64,000 bases of DNA from Erinaceus europaeus (GCF_950295315.1 NC_080168.1:3171574-3235573), one strand, 5' to 3'. Counted from the stretch's first letter, positions 43,222 to 54,015 are shown. Numbers and translations: made by a program. The notes: generated by a model from the sequence alone, not told the origin.

Positions 43222-43318
43222 TGGAGAACAGAAAAACTGAGAATTGTACATATGTATAAACAACTGTATTTTCTATAAACCACCAATTCCCTGAATAAAT
43301 AAAAAATGAAAAAAATAA
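43222..43318 (+). mobile_element. L1 type 2 3' end, short
   Basis: AAAACTGAGAATTGTACATATG, CAACTGTATTTTCTATAAACC, ACCAATTCCCTGAATAAATAAA; 5'-truncated tail. Confidence 0.75.
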
Positions 43319-43385
43319 AAAGAGAAAGATATACAAATAGGCGCATTTAAGCCAAAAGAGAGAGACAGAGGGAGAGAACAGGAAA

Positions 43386-43556
43386 ACTCCTCTCCCTCTC
43401 CCTCTCCCTCTCCCTCTCCCTCTCCCTCCCCCTCCCCCTCCCCCTCCCCCTCCCCCTCCCCCTTCCCTCCCCTCCCCCTCCCCTCCCCTCCCCTCCCCTC
43501 CCCTCTCCCTCTCCCTCTCCCTCTCCCTCCCCCTCTCCCTCTCCCTCTCCCTCCAC
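43386..43556. repeat. 170-bp polypyrimidine tract, (CCCTCT)/(CCCCTC)
   Basis: Uninterrupted C/T on the plus strand: CTCCCT units, then C-richer CCCCTC and CCCTCC units, then CTCCCT again. The minus strand has many GGG and GGGGG runs spaced by one to three bases, which fits G-quadruplex patterns; the mirror-like purine/pyrimidine tract also fits triplex DNA. Confidence 0.9.
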
Positions 43557-43833
43557 CCTAGATACTCCTCCATTTTCAGGTGCCAGGAACAGAAAGCCCA
43601 GCCCACCCTACCCCAGAGTTTGGCTTTTGAACAAGGTGCAATACACCAGACTCAGTCCAAGCTCTGTGTGTTTTCCCATTTTATTCTTATTTCTTAACTC
43701 CTGTCTATGTGTGGGATCATCCCATATTCATCCTTCTCTTTCTCATTTATCTCACTTAACATGATTCTTTTAAGGTCTGCCCAGGATGAGAGGAAGTAAG
43801 TGACTTCATCATTCTTCATAGCTGAGTAGTATT

Positions 43834-44036
43834 TCATTGTGTATTTAGAACACAACTTTCTAACCGCTTATCTGTTGTTAGACACCTGAGTTGCTTCCAG
43901 GTTTTTGCTATTACATTTTGTGCTGGTATGAACATAGCTGTACACAGGTCTTTTAGGATGGGTGTGTTTGGTTCTTTAGGATAGATCCCCAGGAGAGGAA
44001 TTGCAGGGTTATAGGGTAGGTCCACTTATAGCCTTG
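43834..44036 (-). pseudogene. L1 ORF2 C-terminal remnant
   Basis: Reads MDLPYNPAIPLLGIYPKEPN, then AKTWKQLRCLTTDKR; an L1 ORF2p C-terminus in arm 1 of the twin-primed element. It ends early compared with an intact L1. Confidence 0.9.
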
Positions 44037-44073
44037 TGAGCATTCTCCAGACTGCTCTCCACAGGGGTTGGAC

Positions 44074-44575
44074 TGTAAGGGGAGATACCCATGGTCACGT
44101 GTGACAGCTGAGTCCCCCAATGTCTGTAGTGGCTCCAGTGAAAAAGAACTTCCAGGGGAGTTTAGGCATACGTTTTTTAAATTCTTTATTTAGATGTGCA
44201 AAGTAAAAGTTTAGAAAAAGGGTTTGGGAGATAGATTCCCTGAGGGTCTTTGGGCCCCAAATTCCAGGCTCAAGAAACCCAAGGTCAATGACCAAGGCCC
44301 AAGACCCCTCCTTGTTCAAAAAACACCACTCCTTTATAGTCCTGCTTAGGTCACTTTTCATTGGGTCTATGGAGTAAACTCCTTCCCCTTCATACGGGGC
44401 TAAAGGGTAAGGGGAACCCTTCCCCAATCATATCTTCACTTCACATGTGCAAATTCAGTGAGAGCAAACTATACGCTAGCAATGTGTGACGTGCATCCCA
44501 GTTCTATGTGTGCAAAGCTAGAAAAGAAAGGCTGTACTCCCCAGGACCCCCTGTGTCCTAAATAGTCCCTCAAGA
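44074..44575 (-). mobile_element. Solo LTR, class I-like, 4-bp TSD, inside L1
   Basis: 502-bp block interrupting L1 between GGAC at 44070-44073 and GGAC at 44576-44579. On the minus strand it has a TATA-like ACTATAAAG (complement at 44331-44339) and, about 145 bases downstream, AATAAA (complement at 44185-44190), and it ends CCCCTTACA. The first bases (TCTTGAGGG) are an imperfect inverted match to the end and have lost the TG. A 4-bp TSD is usual for gammaretrovirus-like ERVs. No internal viral gene is present. Confidence 0.75.
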
Positions 44576-44962
44576 GGACCAGTTTACATGCCCACCAGCA
44601 GTACAGAAGAGTTTCTTTATCCCCACAACATCTCCAACATTTGTTGTTACTATTGTTTCTGATATAGGACATTTACAGCAGTGAAGGGATATTTCATTGT
44701 TGTCTTTATTTGCATGTCTATAATAATCAATGTCTTGAAGCATTTTTTTCAGATACTTATTGGTGTTTTAGATATTTTATTTGGTGAATATTCTGTTCCT
44801 ATCCTCTCCTCACTTTTAGATGGGTTCGTTTGTTTCATGGTTACTGAGCGTGGTGAGCTCATTATATATTTTGGTGATGTGCGTCCTTTTTGTCGGAAGT
44901 GTGCCGTGTACAGCTCTTCCCCTCTCTGTAAAGAGTCTTTTTGTTTGGGTGCTAGTTTCTTT

Positions 44963-45254
44963 TTTTTTTTAATTTATTATTATTTTATTTATTTATTCCC
45001 TTTTGTTGGCCTTGTTGTTTTATTGTTGTAGTTATTATGGTTGTTGTCGTTGTTGGATAGGACAGAGAGAAATGGAGAGAGGAGGGGAAGACAGAGAGGA
45101 GGAGAGAAAGACAGACACCTGCAGACCTGCTTCACCGCCTGTGAAGCGACTCCCCTGCAGGTGGGGAGCCGGGGTTCGAACCGGGATCCTTATGCCGGTC
45201 CTTGTGCTTTGCGCCACCTGCGCTTAACCCGCTGTGCTACAGCCCGACTCCCAA
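44963..45254 (-). mobile_element. SINE-A nested in L1
   Basis: Complete minus-strand SINE-A, with AGTTTCTTT-type duplicated target (about 44949-44962 and 45255-45269, two mismatches in 15). CpG-rich head (CGGGGTTCGAACCGGGATCC complement), so young. Confidence 0.93.
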
Positions 45255-45334
45255 GGTGGTGGTTTCTTTCGATGTGCAGAAGCTTTTCAATTTGATGTAG
45301 TCCCATCGGCTTTTTTTTTTTTTTTTTTTGCCTT

Positions 45335-46060
45335 CTTAAACGTTTATCTGGAACCAGATATCACCAAGACTCGCCAAGTGCTTTTGAGAATAGAAAACAT
45401 AACTGGAGGCATCACAGTCCCAGGTATGAAACTAAATAATGGATCCATTATCAGAACTTCCTTGTACTGGAATAAAAATAGGCAAATGACCAATGAAGTA
45501 GAATTGAGAACCCAGAAATAAGTCCCCACACTTATGTAAATCTAATTTTTTTTTCCCCTCCAGGGTTATTGCTGGGCTCGGTGCCTGCACCATGAATCCA
45601 CTGCTCCTGGAGGCCAGTTTTTTCCCCTTTTGTTGCCCTTGTTGTTGTAGCCTCGTTGTGGTTATTATTACCATTGTTGATGTTGTTCGTTGTTGGATAG
45701 GACAGAGAGAAATGGAGGGAGGAGGGGAAGACAGAGAGGGGGGATAGAAAGATAGACACCTGCAGACCTGCTTCACCGCCTGTGAAGCAAGTCCCCTGCA
45801 GGTGGGGAGCCGGGGGCTCGAACCGGGATCCTTAGGCCAGTCCTTGCGCTTTGCACCACGTGCGCTTAACCCACTGTGCCACAGCCTGACCCCCGTAAAT
45901 CTAATTTTTAACAAGAGGGACCAAACTGAATAAAGGAAAGTCTCTTCAATAAATGGTGTTGGGAAAATTGGATTAAAATGTGCAAAAGAATGAAACTGAA
46001 CAAACGTCAATTTCAAATGAATCAAGGACTTGGATGTTAGACCAGAAGCTATCAAATCAT
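45335..46060 (+). pseudogene. L1 ORF2 internal remnant, inverted arm
   Basis: Plus-strand pieces such as [20 protein letters not shown] and NQGL-C, typical of the ORF2 region upstream of the cysteine-rich end. It has several stops and a SINE at 45551-45894. Confidence 0.75.
45551..45894 (-). mobile_element. SINE-A long form with 15-bp TSD
   Basis: Perfect GTAAATCTAATTTTT at 45536-45550 and 45895-45909. Long module (CTCCAGGGTTATTGCTGGGC, CCACTGCTCCTGGAGGCC), body and head (GCCACAGCCTGACCCC) all present. Confidence 0.96.
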
Positions 46061-46100
46061 TAAATACTTAGGCAAACACTGACAGAACACCTCTTTCTTT

Positions 46101-46384
46101 TCCCTGCTTTACTTCAATAAGCACCGAATAAAGCAATCTGGTAAACAGTAAGCATTACTTCAGCACTGCATGAGAAGTAACTGGAGCTCACACAGCTGAG
46201 AGACTTGCTGAGTGGGGGTGGAAGTGGTGGATTTCCTGTGCAGACTCCTCAAGCCCCAGTTATGGCATTGATTACAATGGAAATAAATAAACAAAGAAGC
46301 TTAAAAATGGAAAGAAAGAGCAGCTAGGCCTAGGAAAACCTTGGTTTCTAAGCTCCTAATGTTTTTCATCAACACACACACACA

Positions 46385-46424
<40 letters not shown>

Positions 46425-47062
46425 GGAATATCATAATATCCATTTATATTACATGGCAGAAATAAAAAAAGAAAAAGAAGTCAAAACATGAATGAGACAG
46501 GTATAAGCTATACCTCTTTTAAATGTTATAAGTTCAAGCCACCCTGAATGATGCCATCATGTCAATTCTGAAAAAATAGTCCAAACTGATGGTAGAATCA
46601 AAATTATTTGGAATAAAGACTTACTTTAAATCCTGCCGAGTGTATTAAACAGCAGTGGTCCTAATCTCCTTTATTCTGTTTACTGTGTTCCATCCAGCTC
46701 TCAAATTGCCTAGCAGATTGTTCAAGGGTGGTTTGAGATGGTTGCAGATGGATCCACCTCCAGCCAGTGCCTGTGTCTGTTCACTTTGCCAGTGGCCTTG
46801 GTCATGATCTTCTAACAGCTTAGAAGGAACCATGGGGCATTCCTGTTCACATTTCACTTAGGCTTATTGTCTAATTTTCTATTGCCCTGGATATGGTGGT
46901 GCAATGAGGTAGACAACTACTGATCATGTCTGTTGGAAATGCATTGACTGTAAGCACAAGGAATGATGGGCAATGTACATAATTAGCATTTGGCAGATGT
47001 CTTGGCCTATAGCAAAGGCTGTAAACTCACTAGGGACTGTGGGTATGAGAGGTTACTTAAAC
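46101..47062. other. Unique sequence
   Basis: No gene recognised; contains the (CA)n below. Confidence 0.5.
46374..46421. repeat. (CA)n microsatellite
   Basis: Two (CA)n blocks separated by one TA. Confidence 0.95.
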
Positions 47063-47072
47063 AAGCCCCTGG

Positions 47073-47316
47073 GGGAGTCGGGCGGCAGCACAGAGGGTTA
47101 ATTACAGGTGACAAAAAGCACAAGAACCGGCATAAGGATCCCGATGTGAGCCCCTGACTCCCCACTTGCAGGGGAGTCACTTCACAGGCATTGAAGCAGG
47201 TCTGCAGGTGTCTGTCTTTCTCTCCCCCTCTCTGTCTTCCCCTCCTCTCTCCATTTCTCTCTGTCCTATCCAACAACAATGACATCAATAACAACAACAA
47301 GGGCGACAAAAGGGAA

Positions 47317-47347
<31 letters not shown>

Positions 47348-47364
47348 ATACAAAAAAATTTAAA
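47073..47364 (+). mobile_element. SINE-A with 10-bp TSD
   Basis: Flanked by AAGCCCCTGG at 47063-47072 and 47365-47374. The tail carries (AAAT)n at about 47317-47351. Its B box is decayed (GATCCCGATGTGAGCCCC). Confidence 0.95.
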
Positions 47365-47374
47365 AAGCCCCTGG

Positions 47375-47674
47375 AGGAAGTTCACCCTTTTTGCCTTTTA
47401 CCTCCTTTGTTAGTTGCTGTTCCTGTCTGGTCTTCTCCTGGGACTTGCATGTGTTGTAGATGAACGCTGTGGTGAACTAAGTTTAAGGGCTCATAACTCA
47501 TCCAACATGTCTAGCTAGCTCTTTCCTCATGACTATGTTCCCATCCTGTTTTGTAATTTATTTTTTTTCTTTGTATCTAATAAGTCTTCTGTTTTGATAA
47601 ACCCCTAACAATAGCCCCCAGAAGATTTTTTCAGTACCAGTCATCCAAGATTATTTTAAATTTATTTTAAAGAC

Positions 47675-47679
<5 letters not shown>
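47375..47679. other. Unique sequence
   Basis: No gene or repeat recognised. Confidence 0.45.

Positions 47680-47717
<38 letters not shown>
47680..47717. repeat. (AT)n microsatellite
   Basis: About 18 AT units at the tail of an inverted SINE-C. Confidence 0.95.
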
Positions 47718-47718
<1 letters not shown>

Positions 47719-47872
47719 TTTTTTTAGAGAGATGTAGAGAAACACACAGAGAGAGAAACATTAGAGCACTGCTCATCTCTGGCTTATGGTCATGTGGGGG
47801 ATTGAACATGGGACTTTGGAGCTTAAGGCATGAGATTCTGTTTGTATAACCATTATTCTATATCCCTTGCCC
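47718..47872 (-). mobile_element. SINE-C
   Basis: GAGAGAAACATTAGAGCACTGC, TCATGTGGGGGATTGAACATGGG and TTGTATAACCATTATTCTATATCCC read as the complement of SINE-C. Confidence 0.75.
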
Positions 47873-47886
47873 TTTAATTATTTCTT

Positions 47887-48919
47887 TTTGTTTTCGCTTT
47901 TTTATTTATTTATAAAAGTGAGATATTAACAAAAACCATTGGTACAACTCCACACAATTCCTACTACCAAGCTCTCTGTATCCCACCCCCTCCCCTGATA
48001 GCTTTCCTATTCTTTATCCCTCTGGGAGTATGGACCCAGGGTCATTGTGGGGTGCAGAAGGTAGAAGGTCTGGCTTCTGTAATTGCTTCCCCACTAAATA
48101 TGGGTGTTGACTACTCTATTCATACTCCCAGTCTGCCTCTCTCTTTCCCTAGTAGGGTGGGTCTCTGGGGAAGTGGAGCTCCAGGACACACTGGTGGGGT
48201 CATCTACCCAGGGAAGTCTGGTCGGCATCCTGCTGGCATCTGGAACCTGGTGGCTGAAAAGAGAGTTCACATACAAAGCTAAACAAATTGTTGACCACTC
48301 ATGAACTTAAAGGCTGGAATAGTGCAGATGAAGTGTTGGAGCATCCTCCATTTTGTAGATAGCTAGTAGACATATTTTAGTTATATTCCAAAGGGCCTGT
48401 GGCTATACTAATTTTTTTTCTCCCTGAGCTTGAACTCTGATATGCCGGTGGATCCAAGTCTGGGAAGGTGCTGTAATGCCTGGAAAAGGGACAGAAAATG
48501 CCTGGAAAAGGGACAGAAAGCTGGATCAGGGAAGAAAGTAGATCCCTAATATGGTAAAGGGGTATAAATATTGTTGACTGTAAACCCCATCGATTTGATT
48601 TGGTCTGGGGCCCATGGGTCCATATCCATGCTCTCCATGGAGAGCAGTCTGGAGAATTCTCACAAGGCTAGACATGGGCCTTCCATAGGACCTCTCCTGG
48701 GCTTATACCCCAAAGACTCCATAACACCTAACTAAAAAGATATCTGTACACCTATGTTCATAGCAGCACAATTCATAATAGCTAAAACCTGGAAGCAACC
48801 CAGGTGCCCAACAACAGATGAGTGGCTGAGAAAGCTGTGGTACATATATACAATGGAATACTATGCAGCTATGAAGAACAACGAACCCATCTTCTCTGAC
48901 CCATCTTGGATGGAGAAAG
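47887..48919 (-). mobile_element. Twin-primed L1 with 10-bp TSD
   Basis: Perfect ATTATTTCTT at 47877-47886 and 48920-48929. Arm 1 (47887 to about 48640) is the type 1 3' UTR in minus orientation. Arm 2 (about 48640-48919) is inverted ORF2 C-terminus (GCCTTCCATAGGACC to CCCATCTTGGATGGAG). Compared with the 17.2-kb element, about 1 kb or more of L1 is missing between the priming points. Confidence 0.9.
48475..48518. repeat. 22-bp tandem duplication inside L1
   Basis: AATGCCTGGAAAAGGGACAG-AA occurs at 48475-48496 and 48497-48518 without a mismatch; the 17.8-kb L1 has only one copy of the equivalent segment. Confidence 0.93.
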
Positions 48920-48954
48920 ATTATTTCTTATAGCACGAAGAGGAAGACTTACTG

Positions 48955-48993
48955 TTTAATAGTTATATTTATTTGTTTTGGATAAAAAGAGGA

Positions 48994-49033
<40 letters not shown>

Positions 49034-49145
49034 GCAACACAACTTCTGTACTTGAGAAGCCTGTTCCTGCTGTTGGGGACCAGGGGTTTGAACAGGGTCT
49101 TGCCCATGTCAAGATGTGTACTCAAACAAGTGGCCACCAACACCT
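48955..49145 (-). mobile_element. SINE-B
   Basis: TTTATTTGTTTTGGATAAAAAG tail side, (GA)n at 48998-49031, TGTTGGGGACCAGGGGTTTGAAC and CAAGTGGCCACCAAC head. Confidence 0.75.
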
Positions 49146-49525
49146 CTTTCTTTTTCTATTGTTTAAATCTTTTTTTTCAATGGAAGAGTCACATAATTCT
49201 GTATGTATGCCCCAGAGTACTAAAATGTTCTGGATGAATAGCTGTCAAGTGTTCAAGTCTTCAATACTTATTGATGTACAGCTTAATTTAGGATTATCAG
49301 AACTGTTGAGATGAGGTGTAATCTGAACTCATCTAAAGCATCTAAGGGTGATTGTTAGGGTTCTAGATTAATGTTATATGTACAATGAATGAGTTATCAG
49401 GTCTTTCAGCTTTTTTTTTAAATTTAAAAATGTCTTAGATAATCCATGAGGAACATTGTTTGAATTTAATGTTTTAAATATAACCAATAAATACTCAAGT
49501 TATTTTCAATTTTTTAATCATAATA

Positions 49526-49654
49526 ACTCTCTCTCTCCCTCTCTCTCTCTCCATTTCTCTCTCTCCCTGTCTCTCTCTCTCCCTCACTCTCTCCCTCTCT
49601 CTCACCCCTCTCTCCCTGTCTCTCTCTTCCTCTCTCTCTCCCCCTCTCTCCCTG

Positions 49655-49685
<31 letters not shown>

Positions 49686-49716
49686 CCTCTCTCTTTCTCT
49701 CTCTCTCTTTCTCTGG
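49526..49716. repeat. 190-bp (CT)-rich polypyrimidine tract
   Basis: CTCTCT and CTCCCT units with scattered CTGT, CATT and CACT interruptions; long frames on both strands here are artefacts of low complexity. Confidence 0.93.
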
Positions 49717-50215
49717 GACAATGTTTGCATATTTTGGAAGACTCACAGGAAAGCAGTAGCAAAGAAAACTACTCTTTAAAACATAATTTCCCTCCCCAAA
49801 GTCTGAGTATTTTGACACTAAGTAAAAATAAATTCTTGGTCTCAGTCAAATTGTAGTCTGCACTATACACGTCTATACTCCCAGTGCAGTGGGAAGTACA
49901 TGCACTCTCTCAGCCAATTCAAGTCTTTGTTTGACTTTCCCATATAATTGAAAGAAATAAAAACACTGGATAATTATGGATGCTTCAGTGCATCATTTCA
50001 TGATGAGACCACAATTGTACCTTATATTTTTCCTATACTTTATATTAGAGTGTTCTAAAATAATTATCAGAAAGAGAGAGGGGATATCAATATAGAACTG
50101 GGAGAGGAGTAGAGAGACAAAGCCCAGAAGCATCTAATAAAGATTAAAAGAGTTCTTAAATATGCTCACATTTTGTGGTTATCTGATGAAAACTAGTGAA
50201 ATTAGGAAAAAAACA
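49717..50215. other. Unique sequence
   Basis: No gene or repeat recognised. Confidence 0.45.
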
Positions 50216-50224
50216 AAAGTTCCT

Positions 50225-50494
50225 GGGAGCCTAGGTGGTAGTGCAGTGAGTTAAGCGCAGGTGGCACAAAGCACAAGGACTGGTGTAAGGATCCCAGTTC
50301 GAACCCCCAGCTCCCCACCTGCAGGGGAGTCGCTTCACAGGCGGTGAAGCAGGTCTGCAGGTGTCTGTCTTTCTCTTCCCCTCTCTGCCTTCCCCTCCTC
50401 TCCATTTCTCTCTGTTCTATCCAACAATGACGTAAATAATAACTATAGCAATAATGGAACAAGGGCAACAAAAAGGGAATAAAATATATATATT
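50225..50494 (+). mobile_element. SINE-A with 9-bp TSD
   Basis: Flanked by AAAGTTCCT at 50216-50224 and 50495-50503; head GGAGCCTAGGTGGTAGTGCA, intact B box, body, AACAAGGGCAACAAAAAGGG. Confidence 0.94.
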
Positions 50495-50796
50495 TAAAGT
50501 TCCTTTTCGAGTCACCTCTAAAGCTACTGTAATAATTTCACTCAGCTCTTTCTTGCTGTTGTTATTAAAAAAATACTCCTTATGGATTTTGTTTTATTTT
50601 TTTTTTCAAAAAATATGAACTTTCAGGAAATTTCAGTCACTTGGAACCTGACAAGGAAAAAAAAAAAACAACAAATAAAAATCAAGGATTTTGTAAAGTG
50701 GAAGACAGGGCAATTTAATGTCAGGTATTTTGGAACAGAAAAATCAAATACAAAATGTAATGTTTAGCAAACCTGTAGTTAAGAGCTTAGAATTTC

Positions 50797-50915
50797 TTTT
50801 TTTTTATTATTAAAATATTTATTAGAGATTTACAAAATACAAATAATAGGAATACAACTCCACACTGTTCTCATCACCAGAGTTCTGTGTCTGCATTCAC
50901 TGCAATGGAAACTAG
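50797..50915 (-). mobile_element. L1 3' end, diverged
   Basis: T-rich start, ATTTATTAGAGATTTACAAAA, GGAATACAACTCCACACTG and CACCAGAGTTCTGTGTC. Confidence 0.6.
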
Positions 50916-51024
50916 CTCTGCGTTAGGTCTTTCAAGAACACAGAAATGTGTTGACTACTATTTCTATAAGGATCTATCTACATAAATATATTTCCCTCAC
51001 ATTTTATTTTTTAAACATTTTTCT

Positions 51025-51210
51025 GTTGTTGGAGGATTGATTTTTTATAGTCTACAGTAAAGACAATACTTTGCACATGCTAACATTGCTCAGTTTTCCA
51101 CGTATCAATACAACCCCCACTAGGTCCTCTGTCATCCTCTTCCAGGACCTGGACTTTGTCCTGCCATCCACTCCAGAGTCTTTTACTTTGGTATAATACA
51201 CCAAAGAAGC
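51025..51210 (-). mobile_element. L1 type 2 3' end
   Basis: TTTTTATAGTCTACAGTAAAG, TCAGTTTTCCACGTATCAATACAACCCCCA, GGTCCTCTGTCATCC, CCAGGACCTGG and TTTACTTTGGTATAATACACC. Confidence 0.75.
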
Positions 51211-51568
51211 TTAGAATTATGAGATAATTTAACAGATATAAATACATATTTGATAAATAAAATACATAGTTCATCTATCTAAGGAAAAATCCATTTATAA
51301 ATATCACTTGAAGGGTCTATTATTAGTATGATATAAAATTTTCTTTTTCAAATAGCATAGTCTAAATCCTAAAGTAAATCTACCACTAATGAAAATAAAT
51401 TATTTAAAAAAATCATCAACGAAATAAAGTCAAAACTGTGTCCTTCAAACAAAATGTGGATGACATCTTAACATAGGACTATAAAACAAGTCAAATTTGA
51501 ATTTCTTTTCTCCTAATCTCTTCTCACTTTGCAGGATTTTTCTAGACTCTGAGGACAAAGGTGTGTGT

Positions 51569-51601
<33 letters not shown>

Positions 51602-52495
51602 TTTCTGTTTGTTTGTTTAATGCAGGGAAGGGGAGTGTCTTTCTTGTCCGTCACTCACTACACAAATACAAATAAATGCAGGACTAAAAATTCAATAAAG
51701 CTAGGAACTTTGTTCATAGTAACTTTAAGAGTTACTTTAACAATAAGTAACACTAAATGTTAATTTTTAAGTTGATAAGTTTTGTATAGCCTGAAAATAG
51801 TTTTATAAACATCTGAATATCCCCACCTGGGCTTAATGGTACTTATCAGAAAAAATATATATATACATAAACTATTTTATAGTTGGACATATAAATGAAT
51901 CAACACAAGTCACTTTATTTTTCATAAAAGAAGGACTGGCAGGACTTGTATCTTTTAGTGCTTTAAATGTGACGCGCTTTTAGACATACCATTTGTGTTC
52001 AAGGTAAAGCTGGAGAAATGACAATGATAAGGAGAAGGTCAATTGCTTGTCTAGACACTGTCTTTGATAACAATAAGTATTTCAGATAAGCAAGGAAATC
52101 ATATCCCTTTCAGAAAGGTAACTAGATAGGTGATGTATTCTTCTATTACCAATAATTGGCCTTAGAATTAAAAGCAGATCTTTTCCCCCTTCTGAAGCTG
52201 GTTTATGCATCAAAGTACATATTGCCTCCATAAGTGGGATTCAGGAAGAGGAGAATAATTCTAGTGTTAATGAAGGCAAGCCATTGTTAAGAAACAAGTG
52301 ACTGTGTTCCATATTCATTATGATAGACACTATGTGGATTTTTTATAATAACCTCTTTTAGTTGACAATATGAATCTGTATAACCTAATAGCATTCACAA
52401 TCCCTGTTATCATTTGTTCTTTAACAGCTTTCTTTAGTTCTTGGTTTTTATGGTTTTGTGTGGAATATGGGTGTAATTTACCTTTTGCTCATTTT
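51211..52495. other. Unique AT-rich sequence with a (TG)n
   Basis: About 1.3 kb without a recognised gene; (TG)n at 51560-51603 has one GA interruption. Confidence 0.5.
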
Positions 52496-52498
52496 AAT

Positions 52499-52500
52499 AT

Positions 52501-52544
<44 letters not shown>

Positions 52545-52545
52545 C
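52499..52545. repeat. (AT)n microsatellite
   Basis: Alternating AT with one ACAT interruption. Confidence 0.95.
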
Positions 52546-52979
52546 TTATTTCCTTTTTTTTTAATTTCACCTTATTGAAAAGGTGAGCTTTGCTGGGACT
52601 GTGAGTAGAATTCAGCTGGCAAAATCATGCTGGAACTAGCTGGATATAAGCTTCATCAGGTTACTATGCAAAAAAAAAAAATATATATATATATCATGAC
52701 AAAAGCCTGTGTTTCATCTTGTCTTTTGATGAGCACAGCACAAATATAAAATGTTCTCTTTTAACACCGTCTGCCAGCTTTATAAAGGGGTGCCCCAATT
52801 GCAGCCTTGTACTGTGAAAGCTTGTCCCTTTGCACCTCTGAGGAAGAACAAACCCAACAGTCCACTGGGGCAGTGGTGCTGCCAGCATGAGCCAGAGGAG
52901 TGGGTAAGTGGCTCTTTTTCTAGTCATTGTTTCTCCCAATGTCTTATGATGGCATTCAAATACACAGCCTAGTCTGATA
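52546..52979. other. Unique sequence
   Basis: No gene recognised. The minus-strand frame at 52694-53149 extends into the LTR and is not a gene. Confidence 0.45.
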
Positions 52980-52983
52980 TATT

Positions 52984-53476
52984 TGTCAGCGTGCCGGGCT
53001 AGCTTTGTAGGAGAGAGAGAGAGACGAAGAACTCGTGGGGTCATGGTAATACAATTCTTTATTAATGTGGATGCCCCAGAGTTGGGCTCAAGCACATTAG
53101 GTTTAGGCCACATGGATCTAGCAAAATGGCCACCTCCCGCTATGCACACTAGCTCTTCTCCAGGTTGGGACTAAGAAGAGAAAGAGAGTGAAACCAGGAA
53201 CAGCAGTGGGCTTTATAGGGTAAAGACAGAAGTGGCAAGTCAGGAACAGGATTGGCTAGGAAATGGGATGGAGAGAGGCAAAAGGCATGCTGGGAAGGTG
53301 GAAGTGACCTTAGCAACTACTGTGATGGTTTTAACTGAATTAGCAGTACCCTGAGGGGATAACATGGTGGGGATCTTTCAGGCAAAACAATCATTATGTA
53401 AATGGACCATAGTGGCAGAATGGAGCATGGAGCAGAGCAAGGAGGGGCTGGCTTTAAGACCCGACATCAGCAGACA
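52984..53476 (-). mobile_element. Solo LTR, class I-like, TATT TSD
   Basis: 493-bp LTR on the minus strand with TG...CA ends (TGTCTGCTG at its 5' end, GCTGACA at its 3' end), flanked by TATT at 52980-52983 and 53477-53480. TATA-like CCTATAAAG (complement around 53211-53219) precedes AATAAA (complement at 53058-53063) by about 150 bases. A 4-bp TSD fits a gammaretrovirus-like ERV. There is no internal gene. Confidence 0.82.
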
Positions 53477-53480
53477 TATT

Positions 53481-54015
53481 TTCCACCTGAAGTCTGCCAT
53501 TTACTTTATCCTGCATTTCTCTATCAAATTTTTATCCATTTCTCTCCCTGTTCAATCCATCTTATTTTTATGACACATTTCAAAGTGAATTCCCCGAAAT
53601 ACTGCAGCCTGTTACAATGCTTTAGATGAAGAAAATAGGTACATTTCTCTCAACTAACTTTGAAAATGAGATTTTTTTAGAGAGATGAATAAAGGTAAAA
53701 AGGCATTGTTTTTTAGGAACAAAGGAAGGGAAATGAGGTTTCAGACACCACACAGGGTCATTTTATAGAATGCTGTTCCAACCTTGCTTGAATTTAAATC
53801 AATATGACTTTTTTTTGTTATTGTTCTTAGAAACCATAGACAGTCATCATCAGATTTATATGACACGCTCTTTAAAAAAATATATTCTTGTTGTTAATAG
53901 TTGTTGTGAAATTTTAAGACTACAGTGTAGAGTTCCACACCACACCAACAACTGAACTTCCATATCTTCAGCCACAAACCTTCCAAAGATAACCAAGATA
54001 GTCTTAAAAATTTGC
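53481..54015. other. Mostly unique sequence
   Basis: No gene. 53870-53985 faintly resembles a diverged L1 3' end (TAGAGTTCCACACCACACCA). Confidence 0.4.

Larger units (their letters stand above)
43557..46100 (-). mobile_element. Twin-primed L1 carrying an LTR and two SINEs
   Basis: Arm 1 (43557 to about 45311) is minus-strand L1 from the type 2 3' UTR through ORF2, up to CAATTTGATGTAGTCCCATC. Arm 2 (about 45335-46100) is inverted, plus strand, covering upstream ORF2 and ending GGCAAACACTGACAGAACACC. In L1 order that end lies just upstream of where arm 1 stops, the twin-priming geometry. A T run sits at the junction. The 3' tail is replaced by the polypyrimidine tract, and I see no TSD. Confidence 0.85.

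Noticed and set aside
43181..43606. 141-residue Gly/Arg/Glu-rich frame
   Set aside because: Translation of the polypyrimidine tract and flanking L1 pieces.
44095..44427. 110-residue minus-strand frame that might be viral
   Set aside because: It lies wholly within a solo LTR containing TATA and poly(A) signals; no retroviral domain is visible.
45200..45250. CRISPR-like repeats among the recurring GC-rich boxes
   Set aside because: The repeats are SINE copies in a mammalian genome, irregularly spaced and in both orientations.
52694..53149. 151-residue minus-strand frame
   Set aside because: It crosses the boundary between unique DNA and a solo LTR, so it is chance.
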